This document shows, piece by piece, positions 1 to 9,563 of a stretch of 35,934 nt of DNA. Every line of letters starts with the position of its first letter. Within the stretch, counting starts at the first letter, position 1. The stretch is taken from contig DLJQ01000004.1 in assembly GCA_002484335.1 (NCBI GenBank), positions 163,949-199,882 of the forward strand. The letters are read 5' to 3'. The DNA is from Flavobacteriales bacterium UBA7612. GTDB lineage: Bacteria > Bacteroidota > Bacteroidia > Flavobacteriales > Weeksellaceae. Made by a program: the position numbers and the translations under genes. The notes beneath the pieces were generated by a model. The model was not told the origin of the DNA and ran no database searches. It saw nothing but the letters and a program-made list of their open reading frames with translations.

Positions 1-1
1 T

Positions 2-3000
2 TTTTCTTCTTCTTCTTCTTCTTCAGTAAGTTTAGTCAATTCTAGTGTGAGTGGAAATAGATCTTCTAGTAATGGAGGCGGAATTTATTCTTCTTCATCT
101 TCATCTTCTTCAGTAAGTTTAGTCAATTCTAGTGTGAGTGGAAATAGTTCTTCTTATTCTGGAGGCGGAATTTCTTCTTCTTCTTCAGTAAGTTTAGTAA
201 ATTCTAGTGTGAGTGGAAATACATCAACAAGTGGAGGCGGAATTTTTTCTTATTCTTCTTCTTCTTCTTCTTCTTCAGTAAGTTTAGTAAATTCTAGTGT
301 GAGTGGAAATACATCGAGCTATGGAGGCGGAATTTATTCTTATTCTTCTTATTCTTCTTATTCTTCTTCAGTAAGTTTAGTAAATTCAAATTTATTAGAG
401 AACAAAGGAAATAGTATAGTTTATTTTGATAGAGGAAATAATAATCAATTAAAAATTCATAACAGTATTATATATGGAAATAAAAAAATGGATGATACAT
501 TATTTACTAACGGTGTAGACTTGTATGGAGGAAATGTTCCTACAGAAGCAAATTTAGAATATAAGAATAGCTATATACAAGGAATAACCTCAACAGATAA
601 TGGAAATATAGATGGAACACTAGATCCATTGTTTACAAACGAATCTAGTGGAGATTATAGTTTAAAACAAAATAGCCCATTAGTAAACAAAGGAGATAAT
701 GCTTTGTATAAAGGTAATATAAATACAGATACAGATTTAGCGAATAATCCACGTTTATTTAACGGAACAATAGATATTGGGGCGTATGAAAGTCAGTTAA
801 AATCAATAAACATAGCACCAGACAGCAAAAATATACTTTACGTAAAGAAAGGAGGTTCAGGAAAACAAGATGGATCATCTTGGGACAATGCCATAGGCGA
901 ATTGGCAGATGCACTTTTATGGGCAAACGATGAAAACAAGAAAAATGCTTGGACTAGTAGTAATCCACTGAAAATATATGTATCCAAAGGAACTTATCAT
1001 CCTTTATACTCACCAGAAGATGGAGTAAATTATGGGAAAGATAAAGATAAAGATAATACATTTCTGATGGTAAATAATGTAAAATTATACGGAGGTTTTG
1101 ATCCCGATAATAACATAAAAACATTAGATGATAAGCGAATAATACCAGATGGAAAAAATGAAGCACCTAATGGAACGATATTAAGTGGCGATTTTAACGG
1201 TGATGATATAATAAGTGGTAGTGGAAAGACACTAGAAATAAAAAATAATACGGAAAATGCTTACCACGTAGTAACAGGAATAAATAAAAATTCAATTCAT
1301 CTATTTTTAGATGGTTTCACAATAGAAAGAGGAAATGCAAACGAAAAATCAGAACTAAAAATAAATGGTCAAGGTGTTCATCGAGATAGAGGAGCTGGAA
1401 TATATTTTAGATCTTCAGATTCATCTGCAATTTTAAATTTAAAAAATGTAGATGTAAGTTGTAATACTACTACAGCAAATGGAGGAGGAATTTATAGTGA
1501 GTCATCAAATAATTCATTTTCAGAAATTAATATAAAACAATCACTAATTTTAAATAATATAGGCAGATTTGGTGCTGGAATACATTCTTATTCTTATGAT
1601 TTAGAATCTAAAATAAATATATATAATTCTACTATAAAATCAAATATTTCTAGCGATGATGGTGGAGGAATTTACTCTTATGGTAATAATAGTTTTCAAT
1701 CAATATCAAATGTTAATATTTATAATTCGATTCTAAGTAAAAATTATGCATCAAATGGTGGAGGAATTTATTCATTTTCACAAAGTAATAAGTCTTTTGT
1801 GAAAATTGTAAATTCTAGTGTTGTAGATAATTCGTCTAATTTAATAATTTCTAGTAAAAATTTATTTACATTTTATAACAGTATTTTTTATAAAAATAAA
1901 GATATAAATGATAAATTAATTACAACAGTTTATGGTCTATATCATAATTATAATAGTGAAATAAAATACAGCTACATACAAGGAATAACCTCAACAGAAA
2001 ATGGAAATATAGATGGAACACTAGATCCATTGTTTACAAGTGATTATAGCTTACAACAAAATAGCCCATTAGTAAACAAAGGAGATAATTCTTTGTATAC
2101 AGGTGATATAAATACAGATACAGATTTAGCGAATAATCCACGTTTATTTGACGGAACAATAGATATTGGGGCGTATGAAAGTCAGTCCTATCAAGCACCA
2201 AAAATTATTAATGTTACATCTACAACTGATAATGGTTTATATGGTATTGGAAAAGATATAACTATAACAGTAGAATTTAATAAAACAGTTAATGTTGATA
2301 CTACAAATGGTATTCCTAAGCTTCTTTTAGAAACAGGATTGGTAGATAGAAATGCTGAGTATATTAGTGGAACAGGAACAAATATATTAACTTTTATTTA
2401 TACGGTACAAGAAGGAGATTTAAATGAAGATTTAGATTATAATTCAACATCTTCATTATCTCTAAATGGCTCAACAATAAAAAGTTCTTCTTTAATAGAC
2501 GCTGTTTTATTATTACCTGAACCAAAAGAAAAAGGTTCTTTATCTGCAAATAAAAATATTGTGATAGATGGTGTACGACCAGTAGTTGTCTCTATAAAAC
2601 GATTAAATGATTCTCCAACAAATGCAGCTAATGTATCTTTTGAAGTAACTTTTTCTGAACCTGTATCTGGTGTAGATATTTCAGATTTTACACTTACTAC
2701 TATAGGCTCAGCTTCCGGAAATATAGCAAGTGTTACAGCCGTTGATGATAAATATACTTTAGTAGTAAATTCTATTTCTGGTCAAGGAGAAATTCGTTTA
2801 GATTTAAAACCTTCTGGAACTGAAATTATGGATGTTGCAGAGAATTTAATTGTTAATGGTTTTAATTCTGGAGAAGCTTATGAAATAGATTTATTAGCAC
2901 CAGCAACGCCAACTAATTTTATTGGAATAGGAGGAGATAAAGAAATAAATTTATCTTGGGATGCGAATACAGAATCTGATTTTAAACAATATAATCTATT

Positions 3001-5260
3001 TGTTTTAATAGAAGGAACAAAAACACTTTTAGCAACAATTCCAAGTGGAACAGAAACCTATAAGCATACAGGATTGGATAATAATACGAATTATACGTAT
3101 TATATCTCGGCAGAAGATAATTTAGGAAATAAAAGTCCTGAAGCTACTGCTTCAGCTACCACTTTAGCAAATCAAACTATAACATTCAATCCATTACAAA
3201 ATATACTTTATGGAGATGAGATAGAATTGTCAGCAACTTCATCTAGTAATCTAGATGTTGAATATAAGTCATCTGACACTTCAGTTTCAGAAGTATATCA
3301 GGATAGCAATGGAAAGTGGAAATTAAAAGCAAATTCTATTGGGAATGTGACGATTACAGCTATGCAATCAGGAAATAATACCTATTTACCAGCAGCAAAC
3401 GTTTCGCAAATTTTAACTATAAATCCTGCAATTATTACTATAACAGCAGAACCAAAATCAAAAAATTATGCAGAGATAGACCCAGAATTAACTTATTCAG
3501 TAAGTGGTTTAGTAAATAATGATATTCAATCAGATATACTATCTGGAAGTTTACAAAGAGAAATAGGAGAAGATGTAGGAACTTATGAAATTCAAAAAGG
3601 AACCTTATCAGTGACATCAAATTATTCTGTAATATTTGTAAATAATTATCTAGAAATAACGAAAGCAACTATCTCAGGAATTAGTTTTTCAGACAATAGT
3701 TTTGTTTACGATGGAAATCCAAAATCATTATCAATAGTAGGTATTTTACCATATGGAGCAACAGTAAGTTACACAAATAATAACCAAATAAATACAGGAA
3801 GATATTTAGTAACAGCAAGTATAGATGGTGGAGCAAATTATGAAGATTTTACATTAACAGCTAATCTAGAAATAACGAAAGCAACTATCTCAGGAATTAG
3901 TTTTTCAGACAATAGTTTTGTGTACGATGGAAGCCCAAAATCATTATCAATAGTAGGTATTTTACCATATGGAGCAACAGTAAGTTACACAAATAATAAC
4001 CAAACAAATGCAGGAAGATATTTAGTAACAGCAAGTATAGATGGTGGAGTAAACTATGAAGATTTTACATTAACAGCCAATCTAGAAATAACGAAAGCAA
4101 CTATCTCAGGAATTAGTTTTTCAGACAATAGTTTTGTTTACGATGGAAATCCAAAATCATTATCAATAGTAGGTAGTTTACCGTCGGGAGTAACAGTAAG
4201 TTATACAAATAATAACCAAACAAATGCAGGAAGATATTTAGTAACAGCAAGTATAGATGGTGGAGCAAATTATGAAGATTTTACATTAACAGCCAATCTA
4301 GAAATAACGAAAGCCACTATCTCAGGAATTAGTTTTTCAGACAATAGTTTTGTGTACGATGGAAGCCCAAAATCATTATCAATAGTAGGTAATTTACCAT
4401 CGGGAGCAACAGTAAGTTACACAAATAATAACCAAACAAATGCAGGAACATATTTAGTAACAGCAAGCATAGATGGCGGAATAAATTACGAAGGTTTTAC
4501 ATTAACAGCCAATCTAGAAATAACGAAAGCAAATCAAACAATTTCATGGAATCAAAGCTTAGTTGTTGGTTGTGGAGGAGAGTCTTCAATAGAATTAACA
4601 GCTACATCATCTAGTGGACTACCTATTATTTATCAATCTTCTAATGAATCTATTGTTCGAATAAGTGGAAATCAAGCAATCTTAGTTGTTGGAGGATATG
4701 TAGAAATAATAGCAATACAATTAGGTAATAATAATTATACTGCTGCAAGTCCATTAAAAAGAGGTCTTACGAATAAATTAAATGGAATGATTAAACAAAA
4801 ATGGAATGATGTTTTAATATTCGATAACAGTTCAAATCTATATACAAAATGGCAATGGTACAAAGATGGTAAACAAATAGTAGGAGCAACAAAACAAGTT
4901 TATAATTCCTCATCACCGCTTTCAGGAGAATATTATGTTGTAGTTACTGATGTAAATGGGAATGAAATAGAAACATGCCCCATCAATATAACAGCAACAC
5001 AAATACATAAAGGAGGTTTAAGAATAGTTCCTAATCCAGCTAGACAGGGAGAATACTTTAGTTTATTTGCCGATTATGAATTACAAGATTTAGTAGGTGC
5101 AAAAATAATTGTAACAGACATAACTGGGAAACAGTACAATGAAATTAATAAAGTAGATGTAGAAACAAAAATACAAGCACCATTAACAGCTGGAGTTTAT
5201 GTTGTTCATCTATTTCTAAATAATGGTAAAAAATCTAGTACTAAATTATTGGTTAAGTAA
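2..5260 (+). CDS. Giant T9SS-secreted surface protein (adhesin-like), 5' end outside window
   Basis: The reading frame is open from the first base, so this is the C-terminal ~1750 residues of a larger protein; the GTG at 47 lies inside a repeat and is not a start. Visible order: poly-Ser/GGGI repeats (2-400) and further right-handed beta-helix-like repeats (to ~2190) containing two near-identical 'DPLF...NSPLVNKGDN...GAYES' endings; Ig/SwmB-like segments (2195-2890); a fibronectin-III-like domain (2890-3165); an Ig-like segment; MBG-type domains (3430-4528, the last four in perfect 72-residue register); an Ig-like 'WQWYKDGKQI' domain (~4850-5000); and a C-terminal type A sorting domain (~5015-5257, 'IVPNPA...GVYVVHL...KLLVK'). 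From family knowledge such proteins cross the outer membrane by T9SS and are anchored or released. The substrate is unknown. An outer-membrane barrel gene follows after 11 bp, probably co-transcribed. Confidence 0.9.
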   Translation, partial: FSSSSSSSVSLVNSSVSGNRSSSNGGGIYSSSSSSSSVSLVNSSVSGNSSSYSGGGISSSSSVSLVNSSVSGNTSTSGGGIFSYSSSSSSSSVSLVNSSVSGNTSSYGGGIYSYSSYSSYSSSVSLVNSNLLENKGNSIVYFDRGNNNQLKIHNSIIYGNKKMDDTLFTNGVDLYGGNVPTEANLEYKNSYIQGITSTDNGNIDGTLDPLFTNESSGDYSLKQNSPLVNKGDNALYKGNINTDTDLANNPRLFNGTIDIGAYESQLKSINIAPDSKNILYVKKGGSGKQDGSSWDNAIGELADALLWANDENKKNAWTSSNPLKIYVSKGTYHPLYSPEDGVNYGKDKDKDNTFLMVNNVKLYGGFDPDNNIKTLDDKRIIPDGKNEAPNGTILSGDFNGDDIISGSGKTLEIKNNTENAYHVVTGINKNSIHLFLDGFTIERGNANEKSELKINGQGVHRDRGAGIYFRSSDSSAILNLKNVDVSCNTTTANGGGIYSESSNNSFSEINIKQSLILNNIGRFGAGIHSYSYDLESKINIYNSTIKSNISSDDGGGIYSYGNNSFQSISNVNIYNSILSKNYASNGGGIYSFSQSNKSFVKIVNSSVVDNSSNLIISSKNLFTFYNSIFYKNKDINDKLITTVYGLYHNYNSEIKYSYIQGITSTENGNIDGTLDPLFTSDYSLQQNSPLVNKGDNSLYTGDINTDTDLANNPRLFDGTIDIGAYESQSYQAPKIINVTSTTDNGLYGIGKDITITVEFNKTVNVDTTNGIPKLLLETGLVDRNAEYISGTGTNILTFIYTVQEGDLNEDLDYNSTSSLSLNGSTIKSSSLIDAVLLLPEPKEKGSLSANKNIVIDGVRPVVVSIKRLNDSPTNAANVSFEVTFSEPVSGVDISDFTLTTIGSASGNIASVTAVDDKYTLVVNSISGQGEIRLDLKPSGTEIMDVAENLIVNGFNSGEAYEIDLLAPATPTNFIGIGGDKEINLSWDANTESDFKQYNLFVLIEGTKTLLATIPSGTETYKHTGLDNNTNYTYYISAEDNLGNKSPEATASATTLANQTITFNPLQNILYGDEIELSATSSSNLDVEYKSSDTSVSEVYQDSNGKWKLKANSIGNVTITAMQSGNNTYLPAANVSQILTINPAIITITAEPKSKNYAEIDPELTYSVSGLVNNDIQSDILSGSLQREIGEDVGTYEIQKGTLSVTSNYSVIFVNNYLEITKATISGISFSDNSFVYDGNPKSLSIVGILPYGATVSYTNNNQINTGRYLVTASIDGGANYEDFTLTANLEITKATISGISFSDNSFVYDGSPKSLSIVGILPYGATVSYTNNNQTNAGRYLVTASIDGGVNYEDFTLTANLEITKATISGISFSDNSFVYDGNPKSLSIVGSLPSGVTVSYTNNNQTNAGRYLVTASIDGGANYEDFTLTANLEITKATISGISFSDNSFVYDGSPKSLSIVGNLPSGATVSYTNNNQTNAGTYLVTASIDGGINYEGFTLTANLEITKANQTISWNQSLVVGCGGESSIELTATSSSGLPIIYQSSNESIVRISGNQAILVVGGYVEIIAIQLGNNNYTAASPLKRGLTNKLNGMIKQKWNDVLIFDNSSNLYTKWQWYKDGKQIVGATKQVYNSSSPLSGEYYVVVTDVNGNEIETCPINITATQIHKGGLRIVPNPARQGEYFSLFADYELQDLVGAKIIVTDITGKQYNEINKVDVETKIQAPLTAGVYVVHLFLNNGKKSSTKLLVK
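25..395 (+). repeat. In-frame poly-Ser minisatellite in the surface-protein gene
   Basis: A conserved block beginning AGTAAGTTTAGT recurs at 25, 112, 187, 277 and 367, giving unit lengths of 87, 75, 90 and 90 bp. All are multiples of three, so reading frame is kept. Between the blocks lie (TTC/TCT)n runs coding for serine stretches and a GGAGGCGGAATT segment coding for GGGI. Unit-length differences come from the trinucleotide runs. The array enters the window from the left, so its full copy number is unknown. Confidence 0.9.
3665..4528 (+). repeat. Four tandem 216-bp repeats coding MBG-like domains
   Basis: Units start at 3665, 3881, 4097 and 4313 and the array ends at 4528, giving exactly 216 bp (72 residues) each. 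Units are nearly identical in DNA, differing at a few codons (for example ILPYGAT versus SLPSGVT). Each starts ATISGISFSDNSF and ends TANLEITK. The close DNA identity implies recent duplication or gene conversion. Confidence 0.95.
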
Positions 5261-5271
5261 AATAAGAAAAC

Positions 5272-6141
5272 ATGAAAACGATAAAAAATAGTTTAGTTCT
5301 AAGTTTTATATTTTTAGGAATTATATTCTGTAATGCTCAACAGATAAGTATTCTGGCTAATGCAGGAATGCAAGGTTTATCTTATAAAATAAATGACGGT
5401 AATAATAAGCTGAAAATAGGAGAAAGAATAGGAGTTGGTTATACTTATTTTCTTAATTATCATTTAGCAATTATCACAGGATTAGAACTAGGAGCTTATA
5501 GCAACAAAACAACATTGAATGATGCAGTATATACAACTGATGAAATAGATACTGAAGGAGAATTATTTGAATTTAGAGTAAAAACAAAAGGATACAAAGA
5601 AGAAAATAAATTTAACGCAATTAGTATTCCTTTAATGCTACAATACAGAACAATGGGAGATACTCAATTTTATTTTAATGGAGGAGGAAGAGTTTTCTTA
5701 CCATTTGGACAAAAATCTAATATAAATATCAATCAATTACAGTTAACAGGTTATTATGCAGATGTAAATGCTGAATTATCTGATATACCCAATCATGGAT
5801 TTGAAACCTTTGATAATTGGAAGAGTACTTCCAAAACAAAACTAAATACCGCCTTTGCTTTAAGTGCAGAGACAGGACTTAGCTTTGAATTGGATGATAA
5901 CATAAGACTTTATACAGGCATATATATAGATTATGGTCTAAATGATATGCAAAAGAAAGAACAAATAAAAAAAGATGTTCCATTAATTAATTACAATGAT
6001 AATGGCTATAGTGATAGACAACTGAATAGTATTTTAAAAACAAATAGAATTTCGGAATCAGCAAAATTAATGGCTTATGGAATTCAACTAAAATTAGAAT
6101 TTGGACAACGATACAGAGGAAAAGGTTGTGGGTGTTACTAA
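5272..6141 (+). CDS. Outer membrane beta-barrel protein
   Basis: 289 residues with an N-terminal signal peptide (hydrophobic ~8-20, likely cleaved after CNA, before QQ). The mature part alternates short polar and hydrophobic strands with many Gly and aromatic residues (IGVGYTYFLNYHLAIITGLELG; FYFNGGGRVFLPFG; IRLYTGIYIDYGL), typical of porin-like or OmpA-like barrels of Bacteroidota. The protein ends GCGCY. It starts 11 bp after the surface-protein stop, with no terminator between, so both are probably on one mRNA. Genes for giant T9SS adhesins often have an outer-membrane partner gene downstream (SprB/SprF type), but this protein does not look like the PorP/SprF family to me. A role as partner is inference. 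Confidence 0.75.
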   Translation: MKTIKNSLVLSFIFLGIIFCNAQQISILANAGMQGLSYKINDGNNKLKIGERIGVGYTYFLNYHLAIITGLELGAYSNKTTLNDAVYTTDEIDTEGELFEFRVKTKGYKEENKFNAISIPLMLQYRTMGDTQFYFNGGGRVFLPFGQKSNININQLQLTGYYADVNAELSDIPNHGFETFDNWKSTSKTKLNTAFALSAETGLSFELDDNIRLYTGIYIDYGLNDMQKKEQIKKDVPLINYNDNGYSDRQLNSILKTNRISESAKLMAYGIQLKLEFGQRYRGKGCGCY

Positions 6142-6158
6142 CTAAAACTAACTACATT

Positions 6159-6188
6159 TTGCCAGCAATAACTTGCTGGCAATTTTTT
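6159..6188 (+). terminator. Intrinsic terminator after the outer-membrane gene
   Basis: Perfect 10-bp stem TTGCCAGCAA / TTGCTGGCAA with loop TAAC, followed by six T. It lies 17 bp after the stop codon at 6141 and closes the surface-protein operon. Confidence 0.93.
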
Positions 6189-6245
6189 ATATAATTTATA
6201 AATACGTCTAATAGACTTACATTTCTAACATCTAAATATTATAAT

Positions 6246-6315
6246 GACGTTCCCTTCGATCGGGTTTTCCGTTCCAATCTAAAAAGATTGTAACAAAAAG
6301 CCCGCTCGAACGCCC
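6246..6315. repeat. Intergenic palindromic repeat, copy A
   Basis: Imperfect palindrome built from GTTCCCTTCGATCGGG...CCAATCT, a 4-bp loop, then AGATTG...CCCGCTCGAACGCC. GC content is far above the surroundings. Its two arms are related to each other and to copies near 21552, 23478 and 24259. The rest of the 316-bp gap (6142-6457) holds the terminator above and AT-rich DNA in front of the peptidase gene, with no clear promoter match. Confidence 0.7.
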
Positions 6316-6457
6316 AATTTAATTTATTGAAAAAAGAATAACAATTGTTGCGTTTTTATAAAAGTAGCTGTATAAAAGTTTATAATGTGAATAGTTGTTT
6401 TGGTTTGAATTTTTTGAAGATTAACCTTAACTTCGTTTTTATATAAAAATGTACTAA

Positions 6458-8566
6458 ATGTTTAACAAAAAAATCTTCTACGGAATGGTGCTTGGATCAT
6501 CGATTTTAGCAAATTCATGTAGTCAAAAAACAACAAATACAATGTGGAATAGCGAGAATCCATTTTTCAAAGAAAGTCAATTGCCTTATCATACACCCGA
6601 TTTTTCTAAAATAAAAAATGAAGATTTTAAACCTGCTTTATTACAAGGAATGATAGAGCAATTGGCAGAGATAGAAAAAATTGCAAACAATTCTGCTGAA
6701 CCTACTTTTGAAAATACATTGGTCGAAATGGAGAAATCAGGTCAATTGTTAGCAAGAGTTAGTCATGTTTTTGGATTACTGACTGGTGCAAATACAAATG
6801 AAACTTTGCAAGCAGTAGAGGAGGAGTTATCTCCAAAATTTGCAGCACATAGTGATGCAATTTATTTAAATGATAAACTTTTTAAACGTGTAAAATCATT
6901 GCATGATAAAAAAGCTGAATTGAATTTGGATAAGGAATCGGCTCGTTTGTTGGATGTATATTATCAGAAATTCGAATTGGCTGGGGCAAATTTGTCGTCA
7001 GCTCAAAAAGATCAGTTAAAGAAATTGAATGGAGAAATAGCTTCTCTTGAAACTAAATTTTCTAATCAATTATTAAAAGGTACAAAAGCTGGTGGGGTTA
7101 CTTTTACAAAAGCTGAATTAGCAGGTTTAAGTGATGCTGATTTAGAATCTTTTAAACAAGCGGATGGAACTTATTTAATTAGCTTATTAAATACGACACA
7201 ACAACCAGAATTACAAAATATGACTAATTCTGCTTCGCGTAAAAAATTATTTGATGCAGCTTGGATTAGAACAGAAAAGAAAGATGAAAATGATACACGT
7301 GCTACAATTCTTAGCTTGGTTAAAAAACGTGCAGAAAAAGCAAAGCTCTTAGGTTTTAATAATTATGCTGAATGGAATTTGCAAGATCAAATGGCGCAGA
7401 ATCCTACAGCAGCAAAAGGTATATTGAACCAAATGATTCCTGCTGCAACTGCTATGGCAAAAAAGGATGCAACAGAATTTGAGGCATTAGCAAAAAGAGA
7501 AAATGCAAAAAATACATTAACTGCTGCAGATTGGAATTATTATGCTGAAAAAGTGCGTAAAGAAAAATATGATATTGATGAGAATGAAATGAAACCTTAT
7601 TTTGTTCTAGATTCAGTTGTAGAAAATGGAATTTTCTTTATGGCAAATAAATTGTACGGAATCACATTTAAGAAAAGAACAGATATTCCTGTTTGGCACG
7701 AAGATGTAAAAGTATATGAATTGTTTAATGAAGATGGTTCGCAATTAGGGTTATTCTATACGGATTATTTTAAAAGAGATTCTAAACAAGGAGGTGCTTG
7801 GATGAGCAATCTTGTAGAACAATCTCATTTATTTGGAACAAAACCGGTGATTTATAATGTAGGAAATTATACAAAGCCTGCAAATGGACAACCTGCTTTA
7901 ATTTCTTATGATGATGTAATTACTACTTTTCATGAATTTGGGCATGCTATACATGGATTTTTTGCAAATCAAAAATACCCAACTTTATCAGGAACAAGTG
8001 TTTCGAGAGATTTTGTTGAATTCCCATCTCAGTTTCATGAACATTATGCAACGGAGCCAACAATCTTAAAGAATTATGCAAAACATTATCAAACAAATGA
8101 AGTGATTCCAGATGAATTGGTTGCAAAAATGAAAAAGGCCTCTAACTTTAACAAAGGTTATACATTAACAGAATTATTATCTGCTGCTGCTTTAGATTTA
8201 TCTTGGCATACAGTTAATACTGATGCTACAATAACTGATGTAGATAAATTTGAAGAACAAGCTTTAATTGATAATAAAACAAATTTAGCACAAGTTCCAC
8301 CACGTTATCGCTCATCTTATTTTAGTCATATTTTTGGAGGAGGGTATGCAGCTGGATATTTTGCATATATCTGGGCAGAAATGTTAGATCACGATGCCTA
8401 TGAATGGACATTAGAAAATGGAGGAATGACAAGAAAGAATGGTCAAATTTTACGTGAGAAAGTATTTTCTCAAGGGAATTCTGACGATTTAAATGTAATT
8501 TATAAAAACTTTAGAGGGAAGGCTCCATCTATAGAACCAATGTTAAAATATCACGGATTGAAATAA
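6458..8566 (+). CDS. dcp: M3 family metallopeptidase lipoprotein (peptidyl-dipeptidase Dcp-like)
   Basis: 702 residues, the usual length for Dcp/oligopeptidase A of family M3. The zinc motif HEFGH is at residues 492-496 (FHEFGHAIHGF), and the third ligand Glu is at 521 in EFPSQ, 25 residues on, as expected. The N-terminus (MFNKKIFYGMVLGSSILANSC) is a lipoprotein signal with Cys21 as the likely lipidated residue, so the enzyme should act outside the cytoplasm, on the periplasmic face. Known activity of the family is removal of C-terminal dipeptides from peptides and partial degradation products. It is monocistronic: preceded by a 316-bp gap and followed by a strong terminator at 8587. Confidence 0.93.
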   Translation: MFNKKIFYGMVLGSSILANSCSQKTTNTMWNSENPFFKESQLPYHTPDFSKIKNEDFKPALLQGMIEQLAEIEKIANNSAEPTFENTLVEMEKSGQLLARVSHVFGLLTGANTNETLQAVEEELSPKFAAHSDAIYLNDKLFKRVKSLHDKKAELNLDKESARLLDVYYQKFELAGANLSSAQKDQLKKLNGEIASLETKFSNQLLKGTKAGGVTFTKAELAGLSDADLESFKQADGTYLISLLNTTQQPELQNMTNSASRKKLFDAAWIRTEKKDENDTRATILSLVKKRAEKAKLLGFNNYAEWNLQDQMAQNPTAAKGILNQMIPAATAMAKKDATEFEALAKRENAKNTLTAADWNYYAEKVRKEKYDIDENEMKPYFVLDSVVENGIFFMANKLYGITFKKRTDIPVWHEDVKVYELFNEDGSQLGLFYTDYFKRDSKQGGAWMSNLVEQSHLFGTKPVIYNVGNYTKPANGQPALISYDDVITTFHEFGHAIHGFFANQKYPTLSGTSVSRDFVEFPSQFHEHYATEPTILKNYAKHYQTNEVIPDELVAKMKKASNFNKGYTLTELLSAAALDLSWHTVNTDATITDVDKFEEQALIDNKTNLAQVPPRYRSSYFSHIFGGGYAAGYFAYIWAEMLDHDAYEWTLENGGMTRKNGQILREKVFSQGNSDDLNVIYKNFRGKAPSIEPMLKYHGLK

Positions 8567-8586
8567 ATCTTGAATATAGTGAATGA

Positions 8587-8615
8587 AAATCCAAGTATAT
8601 ACTTGGATTTTTTTT
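8587..8615 (+). terminator. Intrinsic terminator after the M3 peptidase gene
   Basis: Perfect 24-bp palindrome (8587-8610, AAATCCAAGTA / TACTTGGATTT) followed by a continuing T-run to 8615. Confidence 0.92.
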
Positions 8616-8654
8616 GTTTTATGAATAAATTTGCAACTTTAAAAGAAATTAGAA

Positions 8655-9386
8655 ATGGGAAGAGCATTTGAATTTAGAAAAGGACGTAAAATGAAACGTT
8701 GGGCAGCAATGTCTAAAGCATTTACTAAGATTGGTAAGGATATCGTAATGGCAGTTAAAGCTGGTGGACCTGACCCGCATTCAAATTCTCATCTTCGTGC
8801 TGTAATTCAGAACGCTAAAGCGGCAAATATGCCGAAAGATAATATTGAGCGTGCAATAAAAAAAGCATCAGATAAAAATACAGAAAACTATAAAGAAGTA
8901 ATTTTCGAAGGATATGGTCCTCATGGAATAGCTGTTTTAGTTGAAACTTCTACAAATAATAACAATCGTACGGTAGCTAATGTTCGTTCTTATTTTAATA
9001 AATGTAATGGACAATTAGGAACACAAGGTTCTGTGGAATTTATGTTTGACCATATCAGTAACTTTAAGATTCAAAAACCAGAAGGAGTTGATATGGAAGA
9101 ATTAGAATTCGAAATGATTGATTTTGGAGTAGAAGAAGTCTTTGAAGATGAAGATGGAATTGTTTTGATAGCACCTTTTGAAAACTATGGAACAATATTC
9201 AAATCTTTAGAAGAAGGTGGATATGAAATTATTTCTTCTGAATTTGAGCGTATTCCTCAAACTACAAAAGAATTAACAGAGGAACAAAAAGCTGATATCG
9301 AAAAGTTATTGGAAAAATTTGATGAGGATGAGGACGTGAATAACGTTTATCATACAATGAAAGAAGACGACGAAGACGAAGAATAA
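8655..9386 (+). CDS. YebC/PmpR (TACO1) family protein
   Basis: 243 residues, full family length. The N-terminus carries the family signature (MGRAFEFRKGRKMKRWAAMSKAF, then AGGPDPHSN..LRAVIQNAKAANMPKDNIERAIKKA) and EGYGPHGIAVLVE in the middle domain. The C-terminus is very acidic (DEDEDVNNVYHTMKEDDEDEE). Family members are DNA-binding regulators (PmpR) or ribosome-associated factors that help translation of difficult sequences such as polyproline (YebC2/TACO1); sequence alone does not decide here. It is cytoplasmic and monocistronic between two terminators. Confidence 0.94.
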   Translation: MGRAFEFRKGRKMKRWAAMSKAFTKIGKDIVMAVKAGGPDPHSNSHLRAVIQNAKAANMPKDNIERAIKKASDKNTENYKEVIFEGYGPHGIAVLVETSTNNNNRTVANVRSYFNKCNGQLGTQGSVEFMFDHISNFKIQKPEGVDMEELEFEMIDFGVEEVFEDEDGIVLIAPFENYGTIFKSLEEGGYEIISSEFERIPQTTKELTEEQKADIEKLLEKFDEDEDVNNVYHTMKEDDEDEE

Positions 9387-9410
9387 ATCTCTGAAAAAGT
9401 ATATAAAAAA

Positions 9411-9440
9411 ACGTTCAAAATATATTTTGAACGTTTTTTC
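9411..9440 (+). terminator. Intrinsic terminator after the yebC-like gene
   Basis: Perfect palindrome AACGTTCAAAATA / TATTTTGAACGTT (9411-9436) followed by T. Located 24 bp after the stop codon. Confidence 0.9.
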
Positions 9441-9563
9441 ATTTTATAAAATTAGTTTGTAATCAAAATTTATAGTTTATTAATGATTATTAATTTTATT
9501 TATCTTAAATCCTTTTTTTAGAACAAGAATTGACACAAATTTGTAGATATAAATTATAGTGAT

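Noticed and set aside
954..1166. Minus-strand ORFs inside the surface-protein gene
   Set aside because: Shadows of the repeat-rich plus-strand coding sequence.
5272..6141. PorP/SprF family partner of the giant surface protein
   Set aside because: Position fits, but the sequence lacks the PorP/SprF pattern; described only as an outer-membrane barrel.
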